From Firmicutes bacterium UBA2530 (lineage in GTDB: Bacteria > Bacillota > Clostridia > Tissierellales > Sedimentibacteraceae), in assembly GCA_002340985.1 (NCBI GenBank), contig DDNC01000001.1:48719-64300 (forward strand): a stretch of DNA of 15,582 nt. The letters run 5' to 3'. Each line of letters begins with the position of its first letter. Position 1 is the first letter of the stretch. Below the pieces are notes generated by a model that made no database searches, was not told the origin of the DNA, and was given only the letters and a program-made list of their open reading frames with translations. The translations under genes were made by a program, and so were the position numbers. Shown in pieces: positions 7,009-13,864 of the stretch.

Positions 7009-7482
7009 ATGGAATTAAAAGTAATTGTCAATGGTCAGCAAATATGTATGGAAATCGATGCCACAAAAAGGCTGTTGGATTTTCTGAGAGATGACCTTTG
7101 CTTGACAGGAGTAAAAGAGGGATGCTCTGAAGGTGAATGTGGTGCATGTACCATTATACTAAATAGAAATGCAGTTGCTTCATGCTCGATATTAGCAGGT
7201 CAGGTTAACGGCGATGAAATTATAACCATAGAAGGTTTAGCCCAAAATGGAGAACTCGATATAATCCAAAATGCTTTTATAGAAAAAGGTGCAATACAAT
7301 GTGGCTTTTGCTCTCCGGGGATGATATTATCCTGCAAGGCATTATTAATGAACAATCCCTGTCCAACTGACGATGAGATAAAACGTGCTATTGAAGGCAA
7401 TTTATGCAGATGTACAGGATATAACAAAATAGTTGAAGCAATACACAGTGTAGTAAGCGGGGGGGATAATTGTGAAAAATAA
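7009..7482 (+). CDS. Molybdenum hydroxylase, 2Fe-2S subunit (CoxS/XdhC type)
   Basis: A 157-residue small subunit of the xanthine dehydrogenase family. It passes electrons from the molybdenum centre to FAD through two 2Fe-2S clusters. The N-terminal plant-ferredoxin-type cluster is bound by Cys39, Cys44, Cys47 and Cys59 (GCSEGECGAC, then SCS). The C-terminal helical domain binds the second through Cys98, Cys101, Cys133 and Cys135 (QCGFC, LCRC). All eight are present and the length is typical. ATG 7009 is preferred over GTG 7000 because AGAGGTG (6996-7002) sits six bases upstream of it and would overlap the GTG. It overlaps the next gene by 11 bases, so translation is coupled. It is the first gene of the operon. 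Confidence 0.93.
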   Translation: MELKVIVNGQQICMEIDATKRLLDFLRDDLCLTGVKEGCSEGECGACTIILNRNAVASCSILAGQVNGDEIITIEGLAQNGELDIIQNAFIEKGAIQCGFCSPGMILSCKALLMNNPCPTDDEIKRAIEGNLCRCTGYNKIVEAIHSVVSGGDNCEK

Positions 7483-8317
7483 TTATATTTCACCTATTGG
7501 CATAGGCGAGCTATGCTGGGCATTGCAGCAGAAGGATGAAAATACATTTGTAATTGCCGGTGGCACGGACCTTTGCATCAAATTTGTGAAAAATCAAGTT
7601 TTTGACTATAAAATAATAGATATAAGCAAGGTTAAAGAATTAATGAAAATTGAAGAATCAATTGATGCAGTTGATATTGGTGCTTGTGTAACAATGACAG
7701 AGCTGGAAAACAGTCCGATAATTAAGGGAAATATATCTGCCTTAGTCAGTGCAGCATATAACCTTGGCTCCGCTCAAATAAGAAACAGGGCAACCATAGG
7801 CGGGAATTTAGCAAACGCGGCACAATGCGGTGACACTATACCTGTATTATTTGCCTTTGATGCGGACGTAAAAATAATAAACAGCAAAAATGAATACAGA
7901 ATTGAAAAGGTAAGGAATTTAGTTACGGGAATCGGCAAAACAACACTTAAAGAAGATGAAGTCATAACAAATATAATAATCAGGAAAACAAACCATATAT
8001 CTTCTTTTGCTAAAGTAGGCTCAAGAAAAACTGTTACCATATCCAAGATTAACTGCTGCGGTAAATTTAATATAGATGAAAATGACTTTATAAAAGAAGC
8101 AGAAATTTATATGGGTGCCGTAGGGGTAAAACCTGTCAGAGCCTGCATAATCGAGAATGAACTTTTAGGGAAAAAGCTTGGTGATATAATTAATAACACA
8201 GACTATGCTGTTAAAATGCAAATAGAAAATCTGATACCTGACAGAAGTTCTAAACATTACAAGAAAGAAGCTGCTATCGGTGTTGTGAAAGATATGCTTC
8301 ATGGCCTTGGGAGATAA
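7472..8317 (+). CDS. Molybdenum hydroxylase, FAD subunit (CoxM/XdhB type)
   Basis: A 281-residue medium subunit that holds FAD and hands electrons to the final acceptor. The two flavin-binding motifs are AGGTDL (29-34) and TIGGNLANAAQCGD (108-121). The last resembles the usual TIGGNLANASPAAD, with QCG in place of the common PAA. No extra 4Fe-4S insertion like that of 4-hydroxybenzoyl-CoA reductase is obvious. The C-terminal CO dehydrogenase flavoprotein-like domain follows from about residue 175 (FAKVGSRK). The start is GTG 7472, inside the end of the small-subunit gene, with a run of G (7459-7465) as ribosome binding site. The stop is two bases before the large-subunit ATG. Electron acceptor (NAD, ferredoxin or other) cannot be read from the sequence. 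Confidence 0.9.
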   Translation: MKNNYISPIGIGELCWALQQKDENTFVIAGGTDLCIKFVKNQVFDYKIIDISKVKELMKIEESIDAVDIGACVTMTELENSPIIKGNISALVSAAYNLGSAQIRNRATIGGNLANAAQCGDTIPVLFAFDADVKIINSKNEYRIEKVRNLVTGIGKTTLKEDEVITNIIIRKTNHISSFAKVGSRKTVTISKINCCGKFNIDENDFIKEAEIYMGAVGVKPVRACIIENELLGKKLGDIINNTDYAVKMQIENLIPDRSSKHYKKEAAIGVVKDMLHGLGR

Positions 8318-8319
8318 AT

Positions 8320-10575
8320 ATGGAAAAGTTAAATTATGTAGGCAAAAGCGTAATACGAGAAGATTCCATTGATAAGGCTACAGGTAAAACATTGTATGTC
8401 GGGGATATGAGAAGACCTGACATGCTTTATGCAAAACTTGTATTAAGCCAAAAGGCACATGCTGAAATTGAAATAGATAAAAGCGAAGCCATGTCTGTGG
8501 AAGGAATAGAAGCCATCTATACGCATGAGGATGTTCCGGGTGTGGCTTACAACGGATTTGAATGGCATTCATCAATAACGGCGCCAAGAGATGAATATCT
8601 GCTAAATAACAAGGCCAGATACGTCGGTGATAGAATTGCCCTTGTTGTGGGGGCAAGCAAGTATGCTGTTGAAAAGGCAATTTCCAAGCTAAGTGTAGCA
8701 TATAAGGAATCAGAACCCGTTATAGGGTTGGATAAAGCCAGAGAAGACAAGGTTTTCGTTACAGGCGATACTAATATAGCATTTGAAAAAGATATCAATG
8801 CAGGGGATTATAGGGATGCATTTGAAAGGGCAGATTTTATAATCAAGGATATCGGGACGACACAAAAAATTCACCATGCAGCAATAGAGCCGCATATATG
8901 TATGTCAGAATTTGATTTGAATGGGGATTTAGTAATATATTCGCCTTGCCAGGTTTCATCCCAAATCCAGATGCATGTTTCTAATATATTAAATATTCCT
9001 TTGAACAGGGTCAGAGTTAAAAAGGCAATTATGGGCGGTTCTTTTGGCGGAAAAAGCATACCGATTTTAGAACCTATATGTGCATTTGCAGCTACGAGAC
9101 TAAATAGACCTGTAATGCTTTATATGAACAGAACTGAATCAATAATTGGAACTGTTACCAGAAACGCAGCTGAAATAACCGTAGAAACGGCTGTAAGTAA
9201 AGAAGGAAAAATATTAGGGAGAAGAATTGAGGCACATGTAGACGGCGGTGCTTACAACACAAACGCAGCGGCAGTTACAATGGCATTAGGTAAGAAACTA
9301 TATAGGTTATATGATATTAAAGACCAATACTACTTGGGTAAGGCGTATTATACCAATACTATCCCAGGTGGAGCATGCAGGGGTTACGGGTCACCGCAGG
9401 CTCATGCTGTAACAGAAATAAACATTGACAATGCGGCTAAGGCACTAAATATGGATCCATGTGAATTCAGGCTTATGAATTTAGTTGAAGAGGGTGCAAA
9501 GGATCCTTCCGGAGCTACAGATATTGGTAATGCAAAGGTAAAGGAATGTGTCAAAATCGGAATGGAATCCTTCAATTGGAAAGAAAGAAGAGCCAATGTT
9601 AAATTAAAAAATACAAGTCGCTATGCCTATGGAGTAGGAATGGCCTGTGGTACTCATGGCAATGGATATACAGGCGCTTTTGCCGACTATACAAGTGTAG
9701 ATATGACGCTTTTCGCTGACGGAAGTGCATATGTAAAAATAAGTTTACACGATTTAGGGTGCGGGACTGTAACAATCATGCAGCAAATCGCCGCAGAAGC
9801 ACTGGACATAGAAATAGAAAAAGTAAAGGTAACAGAAGCTGATACACTTATGACCCCGGAAGATTCAGCCGGCACTCAGGCAAGCAGGGTTACATTCGTC
9901 TGCGGGGCTGCGGTAAAAGAAGCAGGTGATAAGTTAAGACAAAGAATGGCAGATACATTCTGCAAGCTGAAAAATGCAAGAACCGAAGAAGTAGAAACAT
10001 CATGCGGATATATCTATATAAAAGGCAGCGGCGAAAAATATAAATACTCAGATATAATTAAGGAATATGAGAAAATTTATCAAAATGGAATGAGCATATT
10101 TGTAAAATATAAGGCTCCCGTCAATCCGGCATCTTTTGCGGCATTCTTCGCAGAGATAGAGGTTGATAAATATACAGGTTTAGTAAATATTGTGGATAGC
10201 TTGGCGGTTCATGATATAGGAAAATCCATAAATCCTATGCTTGTTGAAGGGCAAATCCAAGGCGGAGCACAATTTTCTTTAGGTATGGCACTTATGGAAG
10301 ATATTGAAATCGATAGAAACGGGATTGTAAAATCAACTAATTTTTCAAAATATCATATGATAAATTCCACATCAATGCCTTATGTAAAAACATTGACTAT
10401 AGAATGCAATGAGCCTTTCGGACCTTATGGAGCCAAGAGTGTGGGTGAGTTGGCAACTGTAGCACCGGCACCGGCTATATTAAATGCAATTAACCATGCA
10501 TTAGATTTAAATATTACCAGTTATCCGGCATCACCGGAAGTGATTATAAGAGAATTAAAAAAGAAAAATATATAG
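8320..10575 (+). CDS. Molybdenum hydroxylase, molybdopterin-binding catalytic subunit
   Basis: A 751-residue large subunit of the xanthine dehydrogenase/aldehyde oxidase family, which hydroxylates electron-poor carbons of heteroaromatic rings or aldehydes with water as oxygen source. Visible motifs: the N-terminal a/b hammerhead (about 15-125), GGSFGGK (239-245), GGACRGYGSPQ (350-360) and the catalytic GAKSVGE with Glu710. The pocket is informative. Arg354 matches bovine xanthine oxidase Arg880, which is kept in purine enzymes. The residue after GGK, equal to bovine Glu802, is Ser246. So it has half of the purine-binding pair, and its substrate is probably not simply hypoxanthine or xanthine. 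Linkage to two lyase homologues and a betaine carrier suggests a urocanate- or thiourocanate-like ring as substrate; this is inference. Whether it carries labile selenium, as some clostridial relatives do, cannot be seen. ATG 8320 has GGGAG six bases upstream; the lyase gene follows after 18 bases. Confidence 0.92.
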   Translation: MEKLNYVGKSVIREDSIDKATGKTLYVGDMRRPDMLYAKLVLSQKAHAEIEIDKSEAMSVEGIEAIYTHEDVPGVAYNGFEWHSSITAPRDEYLLNNKARYVGDRIALVVGASKYAVEKAISKLSVAYKESEPVIGLDKAREDKVFVTGDTNIAFEKDINAGDYRDAFERADFIIKDIGTTQKIHHAAIEPHICMSEFDLNGDLVIYSPCQVSSQIQMHVSNILNIPLNRVRVKKAIMGGSFGGKSIPILEPICAFAATRLNRPVMLYMNRTESIIGTVTRNAAEITVETAVSKEGKILGRRIEAHVDGGAYNTNAAAVTMALGKKLYRLYDIKDQYYLGKAYYTNTIPGGACRGYGSPQAHAVTEINIDNAAKALNMDPCEFRLMNLVEEGAKDPSGATDIGNAKVKECVKIGMESFNWKERRANVKLKNTSRYAYGVGMACGTHGNGYTGAFADYTSVDMTLFADGSAYVKISLHDLGCGTVTIMQQIAAEALDIEIEKVKVTEADTLMTPEDSAGTQASRVTFVCGAAVKEAGDKLRQRMADTFCKLKNARTEEVETSCGYIYIKGSGEKYKYSDIIKEYEKIYQNGMSIFVKYKAPVNPASFAAFFAEIEVDKYTGLVNIVDSLAVHDIGKSINPMLVEGQIQGGAQFSLGMALMEDIEIDRNGIVKSTNFSKYHMINSTSMPYVKTLTIECNEPFGPYGAKSVGELATVAPAPAILNAINHALDLNITSYPASPEVIIRELKKKNI

Positions 10576-10593
10576 AAAAGAGAGGTTAATTTA

Positions 10594-12105
10594 ATGGAAG
10601 AGTTGGTACTGGACGGTAAAAGTTTAACGCTTCAGGATATACATGATGTCGCTGATAATAACAGAATTGTTAAAGTTGAAGAAAAAGCTTTGGAAAGAGC
10701 AGCATATGCCCGCCAAATACTGTTTGACATGGCTGCAGGCGGCAAACCGGTTTACGGCTTAAACAGAGGAGTTGGCTGGAACAAGGATAAGGAATTTGAT
10801 AAAGATTTCTTTGAAACCTATAACAGAAACTTATTAAATAGTCATAGCTTAGGTGTAGAACCTTATCATACTAATGAAGAAGTAAGGGCAATATTGCTTA
10901 TCAGACTTAATAAAGCCCTGGTTGGGTCTACAGGAATTTCTGTAGAAATATTAAATTTGTATAAAGAATTTTTAAATAGAGGTATACATCCTTGTGTACC
11001 AAAAAGAGGGTCTATCGGAGAAGCCGATATCACAACCTTATCTCATATTGGATTATGTTTTATAGGAGAATGGAAGGTCAGCTACAAGGGTAAAATAATG
11101 CCTTCCATAGATGCATTGAAAGCCGAGGGCATTGAGCCTGCTGTTCTGGGGCCAAAAGATGGCCTGAGCATTGTCTCATCAAATGCTCAGGGTGAAGCCA
11201 TGACATTTGTTGTGATAAAGGAGATAGAGGAATTAATTTCAATGTCCAATTTAATCTATTGCATGAGTATGGAAGGATTAAACGGCGTAGTCCAATCATT
11301 AGATAAAAGAGTAAATGAATTAAGGGGGTTAAAGGGTCAAATACAATCTGCCGAACAGTGTCGTAAATTTTTACAAGGAAGTTATTTAAATGAGCCGCAT
11401 AAGGATAGAGCCTTGCAGGATGCCTTAAGCTTCAGGGGGGCATTTACAATAACCGGTACCCTTATTGATACGCTGAACTTCGTGAAGGAAAACCTTTTGA
11501 TTGGTATAAATTCAACAGATGACAATCCTTGTATTATTTATGATGAAGATAGAACATCGGTAAGCTCTAATTTTGAAACTACGACATTAGCAGTCGGTGT
11601 TGAGATGCTGGCTGCTGCATTATGCCATCTTTCCAAAGCGTCATGTTACAGAATGATAAAATTGGCAGATCCGGAATTTACTAAACTGTCGAGATTTTTA
11701 ACACCATGCGATGTTAAGACAATAGCATATGGAACTATACAAAAAACCTTCACTTATTTGGATACTGAAAATAGGATGCTTGCAAATCCATCATCTATGG
11801 ACTTCTATTCTTTAGCCGGAACAATAGAAGACCACGCAAGCAATCTTCCGCTTGCAGCAGACAAGGTTATGAAAATTATTGACAATATAAAATATATAAT
11901 TGGAATTGAAGCTATCCATGCAGCTCAGGCAATAGATTTAAGAGGTGATATAAAATTAGGAGAAACAACCAAATTAGCCTATGATGAATTCAGGAAGTTT
12001 GTAACATTTTTAGATAAGGATAGGAATTTAAGTATTGATATTAAAAAGGCATATGAATTTATTAATTCCGGTACACTTCTGAGTATCATTAATAATAACA
12101 GTTAA
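10594..12105 (+). CDS. Aromatic amino acid lyase homologue without MIO triad (type A)
   Basis: A 503-residue member of the histidine/phenylalanine ammonia-lyase fold. Conserved landmarks: Tyr54 (VYGLNRGVG, equal to the HAL base Tyr53), His84 (NSHSLG), VPKRGS (136-140), Asn198 (SSNAQG), Gln275-Asp276 and Arg281 (LQDALSFRG), Asn306 and Asn311 (INSTDDNP) and Glu412 (IEDHASN). The cofactor loop reads GSIGEADITTLSH (139-151) where active enzymes read GSVGASGDLAPLAH, so Ala-Ser-Gly is absent and MIO cannot form. The Cys-Pro-Gln after LRC in HAL is also changed (RGAFT), as is TGFG to RGVG. It is more diverged than the second homologue at 13865-15406, and the two are probably not recent duplicates. 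A C-N lyase that needs no MIO (good leaving group such as trimethylamine) or a different elimination/addition is likely. AGAGG lies eight bases before the ATG; the gene is 18 bases behind the hydroxylase subunit, so they form one operon. Confidence 0.85.
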   Translation: MEELVLDGKSLTLQDIHDVADNNRIVKVEEKALERAAYARQILFDMAAGGKPVYGLNRGVGWNKDKEFDKDFFETYNRNLLNSHSLGVEPYHTNEEVRAILLIRLNKALVGSTGISVEILNLYKEFLNRGIHPCVPKRGSIGEADITTLSHIGLCFIGEWKVSYKGKIMPSIDALKAEGIEPAVLGPKDGLSIVSSNAQGEAMTFVVIKEIEELISMSNLIYCMSMEGLNGVVQSLDKRVNELRGLKGQIQSAEQCRKFLQGSYLNEPHKDRALQDALSFRGAFTITGTLIDTLNFVKENLLIGINSTDDNPCIIYDEDRTSVSSNFETTTLAVGVEMLAAALCHLSKASCYRMIKLADPEFTKLSRFLTPCDVKTIAYGTIQKTFTYLDTENRMLANPSSMDFYSLAGTIEDHASNLPLAADKVMKIIDNIKYIIGIEAIHAAQAIDLRGDIKLGETTKLAYDEFRKFVTFLDKDRNLSIDIKKAYEFINSGTLLSIINNNS

Positions 12106-12120
12106 ACAAAATAAGTTATA

Positions 12121-12149
12121 AAAATACAAACTATTATCATTTGTATTTT
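12121..12149. other. Perfect AT-rich hairpin between lyase and transporter genes
   Basis: A 10-bp perfect inverted repeat, AAAATACAAA (12121-12130) and TTTGTATTTT (12140-12149), with a 9-base loop. It starts 15 bases after the lyase stop and ends 11 bases before the AGAGGAG ribosome binding site of the transporter. The stem ends in TTTT but no longer T-run follows, so partial termination or mRNA processing that sets relative expression is more likely than full termination. Confidence 0.5.
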
Positions 12150-12177
12150 AAAATAAAAAAAGAGGAGTGGAAAAGCT

Positions 12178-13734
12178 ATGGATTCTAAAAGCAAAGAAAA
12201 GAAACAAATACGTATGGGGGTATTCCTCCCGGCATTTCTATTTGTTGGCGGGGCGGCATTATTAGGAATTGTAAACAATAAGGCATTGGCTGATACTGCC
12301 TGGGCATTCTTTCATTGGTCTCTCAGTACATTTGGTTGGCTATACCAGATAGTAAGTATTGCAGGATTGTTGGTTGTACTTATAATTATGTTTTCTAAAT
12401 TGGGCAGTGTTCGCATTGGCGGGAAAGATGCAAAACCAAAGTTTAGTATGGGTACCTGGTTTGCGATGGCTTTAACCGGTGGTGTTGCAACAGGAATTGT
12501 TACATGGGGAGTTAATGAACCATTAATCTATTTCGGAAATGTTTGGGGAGAACTAAGTACATTGGGAATAGATCCACAATCAGCTGAAGCGGTAAGATTT
12601 GCAATGGGAAGAGTATTTTACAACTGGACATTTATACCTTATGCAATGTATGCGTTAACAGGACTTTTAACTGCTTATGTATATTTCAATAAAAAAGAGA
12701 AACTTGCCGTAACATCCACTTTAAAACCTTTGTTTGGTGAAAAGATAACGAATGGTATTTGGGGAGATATAGTTGATACTTTATCAATGCTGGCAATTAC
12801 TTTAGGGCTGACATCAGGTTTAACAATGTGTATAACACTTGTAACAAGCGGATTGAACTATTCCTATGGAATTGAAAAATCATTTACTCTATTTTTAATA
12901 GTTGGTGTAGCAATCATTTTCTTCTATACATTCTCATCTTATATAGGATTAGAAAAGGGCATGAAGAAAATAGCCAGCCTTAATGCATATTTTTATTACG
13001 GATTATTGATATTATTAGTAATAATAGGGCCAAAATTATTTATGGTCAGAACAGCTACTGCGGGTATGGCAGAGTGGCTTCATAACTTTTGGAGATGGGG
13101 TCTTGATCCAATCGATATTGGAGGGGCAGCTTTAACCCAATCCTGGACATTGTTTGACTGGGCATGCTGGATAGCATACGCACCGGTTGCAGGAATATTC
13201 TTGGCCATGATTTCCTATGGCAGAACCATTAAAGAATTTTTATTGGTAAATTTAATCCTGCCTTCGGTATTCGGTATTATATGGTTCGCAGTTTGGGGAG
13301 GTTCTGCCTTAAATATGCAAATCACAGGACAAGTAGATTTAGTAGGTACTATTGCACAAACCGATGCAATATCCGCCTTGTGGCAATTTATTCAAAGCCT
13401 TCCATTTGGCTTAGGATTTATAATTATACCGGTTAACCTGTTTATTATTGTAATATCTTTTGTAACATGTGCAGATGCAACATCAACAGATATTGCTTCT
13501 ATGTGTCTGAAAGATGTCCCTATCGGAACTGAACCACCTGCTTACCTGAAGGTTATATGGGGTGCGACTATTGGAGTTATTGCAATAATTATGGCTGCCT
13601 TTGGAGGTCATGAACAAGGTGTTGAAGGCGTTAAGGCTTTGGCAACAGCCGGAGGATTCGTAGTTCTCTTCATTTATATTTTACAAGTAATTTCTGCAAT
13701 TAAGATATTCTTTTTTGATAAAATAGTTGAATAG
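12178..13734 (+). CDS. BCCT-family betaine/quaternary ammonium transporter
   Basis: A 518-residue integral membrane carrier with about 12 hydrophobic segments, of the betaine-carnitine-choline transporter family. Family landmarks: GVNEPLIYF (111-119) after a glycine-rich helix, the signature SWTLFDWACWIAYAP (322-336) followed by GIFLAMISYGRTIKEF (339-354), and CADATSTDIASM (431-442). In BetP and CaiT the signature helix gives a tryptophan cage for the trimethylammonium group. Here Trp328 and Trp331 remain, but BetP Trp373 becomes Cys330 and Trp377 becomes Tyr334. The BetP GMGIG motif of helix 3 is GVATG (102-106). So a quaternary ammonium substrate is expected but the pocket is not that of a glycine betaine carrier. 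No long regulatory tails for osmosensing are present, which fits a catabolic role. AGAGGAG (12161-12167) is the ribosome binding site; a terminator follows the stop. It probably imports the compound that the lyase homologues act on. Confidence 0.9.
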   Translation: MDSKSKEKKQIRMGVFLPAFLFVGGAALLGIVNNKALADTAWAFFHWSLSTFGWLYQIVSIAGLLVVLIIMFSKLGSVRIGGKDAKPKFSMGTWFAMALTGGVATGIVTWGVNEPLIYFGNVWGELSTLGIDPQSAEAVRFAMGRVFYNWTFIPYAMYALTGLLTAYVYFNKKEKLAVTSTLKPLFGEKITNGIWGDIVDTLSMLAITLGLTSGLTMCITLVTSGLNYSYGIEKSFTLFLIVGVAIIFFYTFSSYIGLEKGMKKIASLNAYFYYGLLILLVIIGPKLFMVRTATAGMAEWLHNFWRWGLDPIDIGGAALTQSWTLFDWACWIAYAPVAGIFLAMISYGRTIKEFLLVNLILPSVFGIIWFAVWGGSALNMQITGQVDLVGTIAQTDAISALWQFIQSLPFGLGFIIIPVNLFIIVISFVTCADATSTDIASMCLKDVPIGTEPPAYLKVIWGATIGVIAIIMAAFGGHEQGVEGVKALATAGGFVVLFIYILQVISAIKIFFFDKIVE

Positions 13735-13740
13735 TTCAAA

Positions 13741-13776
13741 GATAGTGGCAACTCTACAGATTGCCGCTATCTTTTT
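13741..13776 (+). terminator. Intrinsic terminator behind the transporter gene
   Basis: An 11-bp stem with one G-T pair: GATAGTGGCAA (13741-13751) and TTGCCGCTATC (13761-13771), with a 9-base loop, then five T. It starts six bases after the stop and is the strongest terminator inside the cluster. Confidence 0.85.
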
Positions 13777-13777
13777 G

Positions 13778-13825
13778 CGTTTACAGCATAAACGACTAAC
13801 ATCAAAATAAAAATTGGGTCGTTTG
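13778..13825 (+). promoter_or_regulatory. Promoter with palindromic operator-like sites before the second lyase gene
   Basis: TTTACA (13780-13785), a 17-base spacer and CAAAAT (13803-13808) give a moderate promoter. The -35 lies inside the palindrome CGTTTA-N5-TAAACG (13778-13794). AAACGAC (13790-13796) is repeated inverted as GTCGTTT (13818-13824) on the other side of the -10. These half-sites are typical of a regulator-bound promoter, but the binding protein is unknown. The first sites could partly also shape RNA structure downstream of the terminator. Confidence 0.45.
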
Positions 13826-13864
13826 CTTAAAAAATAATGAAGTGGATTCAAGGAGGGATATTAT

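Noticed and set aside
7009..10575. Plain xanthine dehydrogenase for purine use, or aerobic CO dehydrogenase
   Set aside because: The Glu802 equivalent is Ser, there are no other purine genes, and the CO dehydrogenase signature loop with its Cys (AYRCSFR type) is not present; the loop reads GGACRGYG.
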